The notes: generated from the sequence alone by a model not told the origin. 64,000 bases of DNA from Ctenosaura bakeri (GCA_948474755.1 CAOLHI010002112.1:1-64000), one strand, 5' to 3'; positions 1 through 10,841 are shown, numbered from the stretch's first letter. Numbers and translations: made by a program.

Positions 1-850
1 TTCTTCTCAGCTTTTATCTAAAGTATCAGATAGAAATGAGCAATCTGCTGAAGTATTTCAGTTGTATCAGTATATATTTTTTTCTGTATTTCAGATAATG
101 TTTTCATAAGTTTCGTCTAGGACTGTAAATAAATGAATGAATGAACTTGCCCCTGAGCTTTTCCCCTTCAAAACTTGTTTTCTTAACAGCCACTGAGTCT
201 TTAGGTAAACAGACAAGAAGCTACTTTAACAGCTCATTTAAGAACTAATATATCTTTCAGAGAAAGAAGTACAGATCTGAAATTCAGTTTTCATGCAAGC
301 AGTAGTGACATCACAGGAAAGAATATTCTGGGAGAGGTTTCATCTTCTTCTCTACTGAATCAAGGAAGAGTTTGACCATGGTGATTATGTAGTTCAGCCA
401 CATCAAGTACACCCAGGCCTGGAAAAAGGGCCTCCTATGGAGGCCTTAGATAGAGGGATCTTATTTGTAACTGCTTGATTCCTGATGGACACTTTCTTTA
501 ATGAGGGACCTCATATTCCAAGCAAGCATCATTACACCTATTTCACCAACATATAAGGCTTTCAAACCAGCTGGAATAGTGTTTGGGTCCTGTAAAGAGT
601 TCCTGCAGAATCATTTTCTTGACCCAAGAAAAATCTGGTGAATCTTTGATGAGGTGATGCCCCAAGGATTCATAGGTGCCAGAGGGAAGGACTAAGATGT
701 TCTGGAAAGAAAAGTCTCTTTCATGGGCTTGAGTGGAACTGTGTAGTGATGATGCTCCTTCTTTGACATGCTGGGTGAAAATGAGGTCACTGAGAAGGCA
801 GAGATTTAAAAAGACGAACTCACTAGACTCTGGAGGCCTTTCCACACTAT
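1..850. other. No recognised feature
   Basis: AT-rich sequence with no convincing gene or repeat. The longest open frame (543-845, minus strand) has no domain I recognise and no splice or promoter context, so I treat it as chance. Confidence 0.5.
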
Positions 851-1594
851 TTTTTATTTATTGAATTTATATGGCACCTTTTCTCCGAAAGCCTTCTCCA
901 AAGACAGCTTCCACAAGTTAAAAACATTAAAAGCATTTAAACAATTTAAAACATTAAAAAACATATATAATTACAGTACAATAACATTTAAAAACAGCAA
1001 ATAAATAAATAAATAAATAAATAAATGCTTGTCTGTTCACTCATTAAAGGCCTGCTTAAAAAAATGTTTAGCCTCCTGCGGAAGAGAGTTCCACAGGGTG
1101 GGAGGAGCCACCAGGCGAGCCTCGGATAGTGGTGAGACCTGGTGAAAGCCTCTCCTTGAAGATCTTAGGCTCTAGCAGGTTTGTATGGGTAGATATGGTC
1201 TTTCAAAGAGTCTGGACCTAAGCCATCTAGGGCTTTATTGGTCATGACCAGCACTTTGAATTGTGCTTGGAAATAAACAGGTAGCCAGTGTGGAGCTGTT
1301 TCAACAAGGGAATTATGTGCCCCTTGTAACTGTGGCTGCCACATTTTGAACCTATAAAAGTTGCTGAACAGTTTCCAAAGGCAGCCCCACATAGAGTGCG
1401 TTACAATAGCCCAAATAAGATGTAATCAAAGCATGTGTCACTGTAGCCAGACCTGACATCTCAAGAAACGGGCACAGCTGACACACAAGTTTTAACTGTG
1501 CAAATGCACTCCTGGCTGCTGCTGAAACCTGGGCATCCAGGCTCAGAGGTGAGTCCAGGAGAACACCAAGGCTCCAAGCCTGAGATCTCACGGG
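851..1594 (-). mobile_element. L2-type LINE 3' fragment (reverse transcriptase C-terminus and 3' tail)
   Basis: On the minus strand two frames encode the end of a Jockey/L2-type LINE ORF2. Around 1352-1591 are the motifs LGVLLDSPLSL and YCNALYVGLP. Around 1165-1290 are HWLPVYFQAQFKVLV and KALDGLGP. About 1070-1160 continues with APPTLWNSLP, typical of the end of this family's ORF. The two frames do not join, so at least one frameshift lies near 1390. The rest is AT-rich 3' UTR with an AAAT-repeat run near 1000-1025 and an A-rich tail (minus strand) near 848-866. An LTR was inserted just after 1598. A CR1-group relative is a possible alternative, but the residues fit L2 better. Confidence 0.7.
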
Positions 1595-2275
1595 AGTATG
1601 TTACCCTGATTTCTAGGGGTCCCGTGAGGGACACCTAAGTGCGCTCCAAATTATACAAGTTGGGGAAATTAGTCAAAGAGCACAAGCTAGCAATACGAGA
1701 GGCAGGGCAATGGAGTGAAATCTTTTACCCAATGTCTATGGCGTCAGGCCGAGTCAAGGAGCAAACAGAAGTGAAATAAGAATTGTTGTTTCTATTAAAA
1801 TACAATCAAACAGTGTATGCAGCACACTCACACAGATAACTATAGAAATAAAGGTTGGAGTGGGATAGAGGGATTTTTAGAGGAGGTTGTTGGTATGAGT
1901 AATACTACACTGTCCTGAAGCCCAGGTAGTCTGCAGCAGAAGTTCGTAGAGATGAAGTACGTGGGACTGAAGGGAAGGCTCGCCAAGCAAAGCGGCAGCA
2001 AGGCGGGATGGAAGTCAGGAGTGATCCGAGGAAGCTCTCAAAGTCAGGGGTTCTTATAGGGGGAAATGTGGCCGTAGGCTAGTCTGTACTTGGGGAAAAC
2101 AATGAGTTTCGGGCTGGAGACAAAGCCTCTGAAAGGTCAGAATTTAGCATGATTGAGTTAAGTCCGAATTATCAATAGAGTAGACAGTATGCAAATGCAG
2201 AGTGCTTGACAGATGAGTATTCGGCTCGTCAAGCTGCCTGATCGGGGCAAGGAGTTCTTTGTAAGTAGCGTGCAT

Positions 2276-2553
2276 GGGGGAGGAGCCAACTACGATGGCA
2301 GAGAGAGGCTAAATATTCGACTCCCGGAACAGATGATTATAAAATAATTTAAGAAGCCTTTTTCAAAACAAAGAAAGAATGTGAGTAATTAATTGAATAA
2401 TGTGGGAAAGAATGTAAGATAAGATAGTGGATTGGTTTCGATTCTTCTCCAACTGGAGGGAAAATAAAAGACTCTGTTTAAACTGCAAATAACTGTTGAA
2501 ACGGACCGAAAGCAAAACAGTTTTTTTTTCTCCCTTTGTGGTCCTTGAGATAT
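2276..2553 (+). promoter_or_regulatory. L1 5' UTR, presumed internal promoter region
   Basis: About 280 bp lie between the target duplication and the ORF1 ATG. The stretch opens with a G-rich run and ends with a run of nine or more T just before ORF1. By family precedent an L1 5' UTR holds the internal promoter. I see no binding site I can name. It is shorter than mammalian L1 5' UTRs, and the full length cannot be judged without other copies. Confidence 0.5.
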
Positions 2554-3594
2554 ATGCCGCCTAAAAAAAAGGTCTATAAACACCCTGTTTGGAAGCGACC
2601 TACAGCAACAGATAAAACATATAATCGTCTAGTTAGAGATTTTGAAAATATAAACTTAAACTTTAACGGAGACGAAAAAGTCATTAAAATGGCGGCGAAG
2701 AAAGCTGCGAACGGAGCTAATGAAGAGATAAAAACTTTTATACACAAGCTTATTACAGAGTCTAATCAAGCTCTTGTTACTACAATAACATCTAATATAA
2801 GGGCAGAAATGGGGCAATTGCAGGAAAAAATCTCACAGGAGTTAAAAGCATTGGACCTTAAAGTGGATGATATAAAAAAAACCCAAGGGAATCAGCAGAC
2901 CAGACTAGCAGAACATGATGGCAGGATTTCTTTGTTAGAGAGACAAATTATCCAGCTCCAAGACCAGAACAGAAGAAACAATGTGAGGATTCGTGGACTC
3001 GCAGAGCAGCCACAACAAAGTCAAAAATCCTTGAAAGAGGAAGTTTTAAAATGGCTAAAAAGCATTGTTCCTGAGATTTTATGGGAAGATCATGACATAG
3101 AGAGAATTCATCGTGTGTCAGCTGCAAAAAGAGGAATAATTCCCAGAGATATTATAATGAGAATTGCGAATTTCAACAAGAAAGATGATTTGATGAGAGC
3201 TGTTAGAAAGAATCCAGGAATATTGAAGTATCGAGATAACACAGTGGAAATTTATAATGACTTATGCCGCGAAACAATAAATTGGAGAAGGGAAATGAAA
3301 CCCTGCATCATAGTTCTACAGAGAGTTGGGATAAGATACAGTTGGGGATATCCCATCTTTCTGAAATTCCAATATGCTGGCAAATACCACAGAATAAATT
3401 CTCTTGAACAAGGATTGCAACTCCTGAAAGAACTGAAACTGATCCAGCAAGAGGAAAAGGAAGAAGAAGGAGCAGCGGGAGGAGCAACTGAGGAAGGAGT
3501 AGTGGGAGGAGTAACTGAAGAAGGAGCAGCGGGAGGAGCAACAGGAGGAGCAAAGAAGAAGACTTCGGGAGATAAACGAAAGGACAGAGGCTGA
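2554..3594 (+). CDS. L1 ORF1 protein (RNA-binding chaperone), 346 aa
   Basis: ORF1p coats L1 RNA as trimers in the L1 ribonucleoprotein and acts as a nucleic-acid chaperone. I chose the ATG at 2554 (MPPKKKVYKHP): the frame can be extended 18 bases upstream only by using a TTG start. Residues about 80-140 form a heptad-rich coiled coil (LQEKISQELKALDLKVDDIK, then LLERQIIQLQDQNRRNN). Residues from about 141 (NVRIRGL) to about 235 fit the RRM-like domain. The segment around ERIHRV, RDIIMRI and KKDDLMRAVRK matches the conserved RRM/C-terminal-domain core of L1 ORF1p. The last 40 or so residues are unusual: three 9-residue Glu/Gly/Ala repeats, then a Lys/Arg-rich end (KKKTSGDKRKDRG). No frameshift or stop interrupts it. 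It is 340 bases upstream of ORF2 on the same transcript. Confidence 0.93.
   Translation: MPPKKKVYKHPVWKRPTATDKTYNRLVRDFENINLNFNGDEKVIKMAAKKAANGANEEIKTFIHKLITESNQALVTTITSNIRAEMGQLQEKISQELKALDLKVDDIKKTQGNQQTRLAEHDGRISLLERQIIQLQDQNRRNNVRIRGLAEQPQQSQKSLKEEVLKWLKSIVPEILWEDHDIERIHRVSAAKRGIIPRDIIMRIANFNKKDDLMRAVRKNPGILKYRDNTVEIYNDLCRETINWRREMKPCIIVLQRVGIRYSWGYPIFLKFQYAGKYHRINSLEQGLQLLKELKLIQQEEKEEEGAAGGATEEGVVGGVTEEGAAGGATGGAKKKTSGDKRKDRG
3466..3546 (+). repeat. Three 27-bp tandem repeats at the 3' end of L1 ORF1
   Basis: Units at 3466-3492, 3493-3519 and 3520-3546 each start GAAGGAG and differ by a few bases. The length is a multiple of three, so the frame is kept and the protein gains three 9-residue units of the form EGAAGGATE / EGVVGGVTE / EGAAGGATG. 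Confidence 0.9.
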
Positions 3595-3813
3595 GGAGGA
3601 CTGGAAGAAACAATATGATATAACAGAAGAAGAAGAAAGAGAACTTGGGAGGGGGAAGAGAGGGAAAAAAAATATGGGAAAGAAAATAAATCGGGAGAGG
3701 GTATTGGTCTCTATGCCGGGAGTTGGCATACCTTCACACCCCCCCCCAGGACCATGGTTGGTCGTTTCCAAGGCAGAAGTGCTTTGGAGGAAGAGGGGGG
3801 ACAAATGTTTGTG

Positions 3814-3880
3814 TGGGGAGGGGAGGGGAGGGCGGGGAGGGGGAGGGGAGTGGGAGGGGGGAAGGGAAGGGGAAGGGGAG
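3814..3880 (+). repeat. G-rich polypurine tract between L1 ORF1 and ORF2
   Basis: About 67 bases made almost only of GGGG and GGGA blocks, with more than a dozen G-runs of three or more. This could form G-quadruplexes in the RNA or on the plus DNA strand. It lies in the inter-ORF spacer just upstream of the ORF2 start, preceded by a run of C at about 3741-3748. Confidence 0.85.
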
Positions 3881-3937
3881 CACCATCACATTAAAGAGCC
3901 AATGGGGAGTGGGATTAGAAAATTCAAAATATGAAAA

Positions 3938-6900
3938 ATGGAGAATAGACTGAGAATATCAACATTGAATGTGAAAGGTTTGGGGTCAATAATAAAGAGA
4001 AAAAGGATAGAATCGATATTAAAAAAAGATAAGGCCGATATAATTTTTTTACAAGAAACACATGGGAAAAGAGATAAAAAAAATGAGCTTAGATTGAACT
4101 GGGTAGCTATTTATGAGGAAGCATTTGGTACATCCAAATCAAGAGGAGTTGCAATAATAATTTCCAAAAGATGCAATTTCATTGTAACAAGTGTGGAGTT
4201 AGACGAAAAAGGTAGATATGTAATTATACAAGGTGAAATAGATGGAGAAACATATGTCATAATGAATATTTACGCACCTAATGAGAAGCAAAAAGAGTTT
4301 TATGAAGAAATATTTAATAAGATCAAAAAAATGAAAGGAGATTATACAATAATCGCAGGTGATTTTAATATGGTGATGGATAGATGGAAAAATAAATCAG
4401 ATCCATCAATTAGAGATAGATATAATAATATAACAATTTTGAATAAATTAGTGAGTAGAAATGAACTGATAGATGTTTGGAGGCTAATAAAGGGTGAAGA
4501 AAAGAAATATACGTATTATTCATCAGTTCATAAAAATTACTCAAGAATAGATTATATTTTTGTTTCAAAGAATATGATACCTAGATTAATAAATACAGAA
4601 ATTGAAACAATAAAAGTGACAGATCATGCTCTGATGAACTTGGATATAACTATGAAAAGGAATTATAGAGAAGCAAAAAGGTGGAGACTGGATACTAAGT
4701 TATTTAATTATAAGGAGATAGTAAATAAAATAGAGAAGGAGTGGCAAGAAATTTGGGATATAAACAATAAGGAAGTAACACAAGATGTATTGTGGGATAC
4801 AATGAAGGCAGTGGTAAGAGGATTATGCATTAAAGAATCAAGCAAATTAAAGAGACAATTAGGAGAAAAAAAATTAAAATTAGAAAAAGAAATAAAGGAA
4901 CTAGAGAATGATTATATAATAGATAGAACTAAACAGAAATTAATAATATTACAAGCAAAAAGAGATGAATTAGAAAAGATAGAAATGGACGAAGTTCAGA
5001 AAAATCTAATATACTTGGAAAGGGAATATTTTGAATATAGTAATAAAAATTCTAAAATGCTGGCTAAATCAGTACAATCAAAAAAAACTAGAAATATGAT
5101 TGGCGTAGTTAAAGATAAATTTGGTAAAGAAAAAAGGTTGATGAAAGAGAAATTAAAAATATTTGAGGAATTTTTTCGAGAATTGTATTCAGCAGAAGAT
5201 AAATCTTTAGAGAACATAGAGGAGTATATTAATAAAAATTGGAAAGTAAGACTAACAGAACAAGATAAAGGATTGATGGAAGAAATGATATCAGAAGAGG
5301 AAATAGAAGAAGTAATAAATAATTTAAAAGGAGGAAAATCACCAGGATTGGATGGACTAGGTCCAGAATATTATAAAACATTTAAAAAAGGTTTAATTCC
5401 TAAACTAAAAGTGTTATATAATAGTATATTGAGGGGTGAAAAAATTCCATTATCATGGAAGCAGTCACTAATAATATTAATTTTAAAACCAAATAAGGAT
5501 CCTACGGATCCAGGTTCTTATAGACCAATATCTTTAATAAATCAAGATGCAAAAATTTTGACAGCAATAATGGCGAAGAGGTTAAATAAATTTATTTATA
5601 AGTATATACATAAAGATCAATGTGGTTTTATTCAAGGAAGACAGATGGCAAATTTAATAGGGAAAACGATAAATAAAATAAATATAATGGACAGAGATAA
5701 ACAAAAAGCTGGAATTTTAGCCCTAGATATATTTAAAGCCTTTGATTGTGTGGAATGGCCGGCATTAAAAACAATTTTAAATAAAATAGGATTAGGAGAG
5801 AGATTTAAAGGGTTAATAAATCAATTGTATTCACATAATACATCTGTAGTGATGGTAAATGATGGATTTACAGAACAGATTCAAATAACAAGAGGAACGA
5901 GACAAGGATGTCCATTATCTCCAGTTTTATTTGCAATAGTTATAGAAATGTTAGCGTGATAAGAAATGATGAGAATTTGGAAGGAATTGGAGTTAAGGAA
6001 AAAAATAAAATAAGCTTATTTGCAGATGACACATTGTTGACAATTAAGGATCCAATTGAAAAGATAGATAGGATAGATAAACATTTAATAGAGTTTGGGG
6101 AGAAGACGGGATTAGAAATAAATTGGGCCAAATCAGAAATAATGTTATTTAATTATACTAAAGAAGAAGTACAAAAATTTATAAGTAGTAAAAGAGGATT
6201 ACTTAAAATAAAAGAATCAATTAAATATTTAGGAATAGAGATTACAAAAAATTTACAAGAATTACAGGAAAAAAATTTCAAGAAATTAAGATTAGAAACA
6301 AAAAGGAAATTAGAGGACTACAAAAATATAAAGCTATCGTGGTTTGGTAGAATAGCAGTGGTAAAAATGAAAATTTTACCTAAAATTAATTTTTTGTTTA
6401 GAATGTTACCAATAAAAATATCAGAGGAAGAATTAAAGGAGTGGCAAAAGATATTAAATAATTTTTGTAATGGAAATAAAAAATCGAGGATTAACAAGAA
6501 ATATTGGTATAAAAGTCAAAAAGAAGGTGGCCTGGGACTTCCAAATTTAAAATGGTATTATTATGCAAATCAATTGAGATATATCATAGAGGGGGTTTCA
6601 GGAAAGGGTGATTTAGATTGGTTAGAGATAGAAGATATGAATATTGAGACAAAATTAGAAAATATATTTTTTAGGAATTTTTCAAAGAAAGAAATGGAGA
6701 AGATAGAAAATCCTTTTATAAAAAATATAATAGAAATATGGAAAAAAAATAAAAGAAAATTATTACCGAATATATCAATATTAACTCCAATAGTGATGAC
6801 GGAAAAATTTCTAATAAATTTAAGAGAAATAATAGAGAAAGAAATAAAAAAACAAAAAATTTATAGATTAAAAGATTGGATGAAAATAATGATAAATAAA

Positions 6901-7767
6901 GATAGAATGAAAGAGAGATTGCAGGAAACTAAAATATCCTGGTTAAATTATATACAATTAGAGCAATGGACAAAGAGTATGAAAAGATATGTTAAGGATT
7001 TTAAAGAATATACTAAATTTGAACAAATTATTATTCAAAGAGAAAATATGCAAGAAAATGAAATACTAAAAGGTATTACAAGTGAAATATATAAAATATT
7101 AGCAAAAGAACAAGAAGAGGATTTTCTTAGAAAAATGTGGGAGGAAGAGATCGTACAAAATATAGATATACAAGAATGGAGAAAAATTTGGAAACAACGT
7201 CATTTAAAAAAATTATCAATAAGAATAAAAGAGAATTATTATAAATTAGTGTGGAAATGGTACTTGACTCCAGTGAAATTAAATCAAATAGATGAGAAAC
7301 ATTCAAGATTATGTTGGAGAGGATGTCAAGAAATTGGTACATATATGCATATGTGGTGGAATTGCAATAAGATAATGGAGTTTTGGCAAAAGGTTTTTAA
7401 AGAGATAAAAGAGATTATAGGAGCAGATATACCAGTATGTCCAAATATTGCATTGTTGTCTATATATGATAAGGTTGAGTGTACTCAAGTAAAGAAAGAA
7501 TTAATAACAAATTTGTTAACTGCAGCGAGATTAATAATAGCAAAAAAATAGAAAGCAAATGAAAAATTTCAAATAGAGGAATGGTATAACGAAGTGTGGA
7601 AAATTGCAATTAATGATAAACTAACATGCAGAATTAGGTTTATGAAAGGTTTGGTTAAAGGGAATGATTTTGAAGAAATTTGGAAAATATTTTTGGATAA
7701 AGTTCTGAAAAGAGATAGTAATACTACCCTGTCAAAAGAAGAATGGCAATTTTGGAAAGTGGATTAA
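3938..7767 (+). pseudogene. L1 ORF2 (endonuclease and reverse transcriptase), one frameshift and one stop
   Basis: ORF2p nicks target DNA and copies L1 RNA. The start is the ATG at 3938 (MENRLRISTLNVKGLG). The APE-type endonuclease spans about residues 1-235, with LQETH (about residue 39), AGDFNMVMD (about 141), SRIDYIFVSK (about 202) and TDHAL (about 227), so the catalytic residues are kept. The reverse transcriptase follows with SYRPISL, ALDIFKAFDCVEW (about 595) and GTRQGCPLSPVLF (about 655). The frame shifts near 5956, with a net change of -1 modulo 3 and probably a small deletion. The catalytic FADDTLL motif (6019-6039) lies in the new frame. A Cys-rich end (CWRGCQ...HMWWNC, about 7312-7365) follows. 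A TAG at 7549-7551 stands where the other L1 here has Trp in the phrase AAR...HWK. The frame then runs 71 codons to TAA at 7765-7767. The protein would not be made whole. Confidence 0.93.
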
Positions 7768-8197
7768 ATAAAAAGTTGGCTCTGGGGGGTGGGTATTTTT
7801 TAGTTTTAGTTTTGTTTTTCTTTTATGTTGTATATTTTCTAATTCTTAGTAGGTGTGTGTGTCAACTTGTGATTTATAGATTTAAATGGATAAGTGATGT
7901 TAATGTTTTTTTTTAAAAAAAAAAGTTAAAAGAATTAACAATAGAAATAGACTAAAGGGGATGTGAAAAATATTGAATTAAATGTGAAATTATAACAGTT
8001 GAACAGATTTATAAATTTAAGGGTAAAGGTGCAAAATAACAATGAAAGTTAGTATTGCTTAAGAGAAGAGAAAAAAAGAAAAAGAAAAAAAATTTTTTTT
8101 AATTCACTATTATGTATATCACATGGTGTTTAATTTTTTTTTCTTGTTTTGTATTTGTGATTCAGTTATATAAATAAATAAAAAAATAAAAAAAAAA
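7768..8197 (+). other. L1 3' UTR and A-rich tail
   Basis: About 400 bp, T-rich at first and then A-rich, containing T9/A10 runs near 7908-7924. It ends in TAAATAAATA followed by A-runs directly against the right-hand target duplication. There is no mammalian-style G-rich tract here; the G-rich tract of this L1 lies between the ORFs. Confidence 0.8.
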
Positions 8198-8442
8198 GTA
8201 AGTAGCGTGCATACATAATAGGATACTTGCCTTGAGGTCTCCTGAAGCAGCGGGACGGCTATTTTTGGCCTGCCTGTATTTGTGTGGAATATTACAGTGA
8301 TTAGCGGCTATGCCTGTATGCGAGCTTGTCTGGGGGCCTCGCAGCACATGGAGAGGAATGGGTAAAGAAGGCCAAATCATTGATATCAAAGTGATATCTA
8401 ATATCCCACAAATCCAGGCTAGCAACTGCGGTGACAAGTAAC

Positions 8443-8632
8443 TATACAGTTATACCACTGTGGTGGCATTTTACAGCCATGGAATCATCCTATGGGCTCC
8501 TGGGATTTGCAGTTTAGGGAGAAATATCTAAATTCTCTGTCAGAGAGCTTTAGCACTTCTGACCAAACTCTGTAGGATGCAGCCATGGTTGTGAAAGTGG
8601 AATGATGGCACTATAATTGGGTAGGGTAAAAA
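8443..8632. mobile_element. Palindromic small DNA element (family A), worn copy
   Basis: The left half has GGAATCATCCTATGG and GGGATTTGCAGTTTAGGG. The right half has the approximate reverse complement (AGTGGAATGATGGCACTATA). It matches the layout of the better copies at 31611, 29305 and 63353. The outer ends are eroded. Confidence 0.6.
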
Positions 8633-9663
8633 TGCCCCTGATTGTGCCCAGTACTTTTGTGGTTTATTTCTTGTAATATGTAACCTTCAGTCCATCCTCC
8701 GTGGAAAGGAATTGCATTTTTTTCTAAGCTAAGATATTTGTATTGCCTTGTTAAAATCAAAGGCTATTTTTCTCCTTGTCTGTACTGCTTTTTTCATGCA
8801 AAGTCTTTCTCCCATGGGACTGGAGTTGTCGATGACTGTATTTAATGCTGGAGAGCTAACCAGCCATGTAAGTATTTATACGGCTCCAGTGTCATATGAA
8901 AATGCTTTGTATGGCTGAAATTGATGTTTAGACTTCCACGGTCATAAACTGCAATTTCATTGTTGTCAATTGAAGGCATGTGTGTCTGTGTGTGTCTGTG
9001 TGTACCATATTTGCAGTTAAAGTAGAGAAATGTAACCTGCTTGGATTGGTCTGAGAATGAGTTCATATGCATTTTTCAATAAAATAGTGCATTTCTATCT
9101 CATGTTACTTTGATTTAAAATAGAACAAGCTGAAAATGATGAGCTAGACAATGACAGAACTTGATTAACATTTTTTCTCATTACACAAAATTTTGGAGCT
9201 GAAAATAAAGAAATAATAAAAGGAGGTTAGAATGTTGCCATTTAGAAACTATTACTGGAGAAATGGAAACAAGTTATTAGTGGTTGATAGATATTCTGAA
9301 ACAATCTCTTACGTGATCAACCCAAGAATATCCATATGATGATTTTTATGATTATAAGGACATGATTCTTTTACTGGGAATAGCTGTACTTATTGAATTT
9401 GACTAGTTCATTTGTTTCTTACTTTATAAGAAAATGAAACCTGAACATTTAATAATAAGAAGGAAAGAATTTACAGTTAAAAAGATTTGAATGTGGAAGA
9501 AAGCAAAACTTGTAAAATTTGTCCATCCCTAAAAAATAAGGCTTGCTGAGTTCAGTGGAGCTTAATCTCAAGTATAAGATTGTAGCCTAAATCTGCTTGT
9601 TTTAATCTGCCTGTATGTCCATGAAAGTTTTGCATAATTTAGAAATAAATTGCTGTTTGAAAG
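8633..9663. other. No recognised feature; short TGTGTC repeat
   Basis: AT-rich sequence. A short simple repeat of TG and TC units lies near 8979-9003. I see no gene or complete mobile element. Confidence 0.5.
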
Positions 9664-9809
9664 CATACCACAAACTGTCCCTATCTGGCAGGAACAGTCC
9701 CAATTAATCCTGTGTTATCCCACCTTTTCAGCTGCTTTTAAAATGTCCTAGTTTCCCTCTCCCTTCCCATTTCCTCCCTTTGTCCTAAGCTTATGCTGGT
9801 GCAAACTAA

Positions 9810-10227
9810 GGACCTTTTTGCAGGCGCCTCCCATCCTGGCATGGGGTTGGGAGAGGAATGGGTCTGTGACAACACTTCTGCATGATGTCATCACAGTCCC
9901 ATCCTCCTCCCATTGCCAGGTGGCACCATCACAGATTAAATCATTGGCGGATTTTCCCCCATCAGTGACCCATGATCACACAGCCATCCCACACTTACCT
10001 GGCCCGCGGAAGCACCGGAAGTGTGATGGAGGTGCTTCCTGCTCCAGCGCAGCCTGGGAAATGGCCCAGTTGCACTGCAAAAGGAAGAGGCACATCTATC
10101 GTGCTTCCTTTGGCAAGGAGCCAGCTGGAGCTGAGGAGAGTGCTCCCATCATGCTCTCTTCTTGGCAGAGCTACTGCCAGAATCGCCAGTGAAGGATGAC
10201 AATATAAGGTAGGGTGTGGAAAAGGCC
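9810..10227 (-). mobile_element. GC-rich inverted-repeat element with splice donor (family B), minus orientation
   Basis: 418 bp with ends GGACCTTTTTGC and GTGGAAAAGGCC, flanked by TAA at 9807-9809 and 10228-10230. The interior is the reverse complement of the element at 49425-49852, sharing the ATGATGTCAT, TCAATGATT-like and GCAGCCTGGGA regions. On the minus strand it carries CCAGGTAAGTGTGG, a full 5' splice-site consensus, with its GT at 9998-9997. It is non-coding: the open frames across it show no transposase motif. Confidence 0.8.
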
Positions 10228-10370
10228 TAAGCTCGAAGTGCAAAAGTAGTTTGCACTCAATTAATTCAGTGGGAGGGGGGATGAGGAGGTGGGGCAGAAT
10301 CTTGCCCTTCCCAGTAGGTTCAGGCAAAAAGAAATTTCTGCAGCCTCTCTTAGTTTTTGTATTCATGTTC

Positions 10371-10841
10371 AGAATCCTTTTGTGGAATTATATATTCATC
10401 AACACTGTAGTAACAGTGCTATGCAGTGAATCCTGTGCTAATCCCTCCCATCACCACTTACCAGGAGGCAGCTGCTGTGATTGATGGAGGTCTATTCCTC
10501 TGTTGATAGTTCAGGAAGCAGATTACTGATGGTTGCACCCCCTCCTGTGAGCAATCTCTGCTGTGACAATTAGAAGCAGATCCGGATCACAGTTCTCCCT
10601 TGCACCAGGGATTGGTTGCACAAGGGGATAGGTGGGTGGGACCATCACCTAGCTGTCTCCTGATTGATGGGGAAGTGGCCCCATCAATGACGGTGGCTGC
10701 TTCCCTATAAGTAGAGATAAAGAACTTTCATGGTCCCTGTGTATCCCTTAAACTAGTGGCTACATAGGGACTGTGAATACAAAACAGTTACAAGCGTGTA
10801 ACTCTAGGTTATGCATTCATAACTGCCCAACAGGATTCCAG
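10371..10841. mobile_element. Unclassified insertion with inverted ends inside family E
   Basis: This stretch is absent from the other two family E copies. Its edges read GAATCCTTTTG and CAACAGGATTC, an 11-bp inverted repeat with one mismatch. It also holds a partial inverted repeat around CCCTGTGTA and TACATAGGG, and on the minus strand CCTGGTAAGTGG, again a splice-donor-like match. A relation to family B is possible but the ends differ. Confidence 0.5.

Larger units (their letters stand above)
2276..8197 (+). mobile_element. Full-length L1 LINE, 5.9 kb, nearly intact
   Basis: The element has a 5' UTR, ORF1, a spacer, ORF2, a 3' UTR and an A-rich tail (about 8170-8197). It is bounded by a perfect 15-bp direct repeat, GTAAGTAGCGTGCAT, at 2261-2275 and 8198-8212. 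It therefore inserted by target-primed reverse transcription and is probably complete at its 5' end. ORF1 is open. ORF2 has only one frameshift and one in-frame stop, so the copy is young but not autonomous as it stands. It sits inside the LTR that starts at 1599. A second, truncated L1 of the same clade lies at 14991-16607 on the other strand. Confidence 0.95.
1599..8436 (-). mobile_element. Solo LTR, copy A (split by the L1 at 2276-8197)
   Basis: After removing the L1 and one copy of its target duplication, 1599-2275 joins 8213-8436 to give 901 bp. It begins TGTTACC and ends GGTGACA, which are near-perfect inverted ends of the TG...CA type. It is flanked directly by AGTA at 1595-1598 and 8437-8440, a 4-bp target duplication. 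A second diverged copy is at 25213-26119. Read on the minus strand it has a TATA-like box (CCTATAAGAA, 2051-2060) and, 130 bp upstream, the octamer ATTTGCAT (2189-2196). Both are conserved in the second copy, so the element probably points to the minus strand. There is no coding sequence. The 4-bp duplication suits a class I endogenous retrovirus but does not exclude a gypsy-type element. Confidence 0.8.

Noticed and set aside
3316..3804. Open frames on the minus strand opposite L1 ORF1, rich in Leu or Ser
   Set aside because: They are shadows of the purine-rich repeats at the end of ORF1 and of the G-rich tract.
5950..5965. Programmed frameshift in L1 ORF2
   Set aside because: No slippery heptamer is visible at the site and a couple of residues seem to be missing compared with other L1 proteins. 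A small deletion is simpler.
5908..7551. The second half of ORF2 as a separate gene
   Set aside because: Its first residues are out-of-frame sequence. The reverse transcriptase continues directly from the upstream frame, so it is one broken gene.
8978..9003. CRISPR-like short repeats
   Set aside because: A dinucleotide-type microsatellite without spacers. Also wrong kind of genome.
9818..10192. Open frames of 124, 123 and 75 codons across a GC-rich block
   Set aside because: They overlap on both strands within a non-autonomous DNA element and show no transposase motif.
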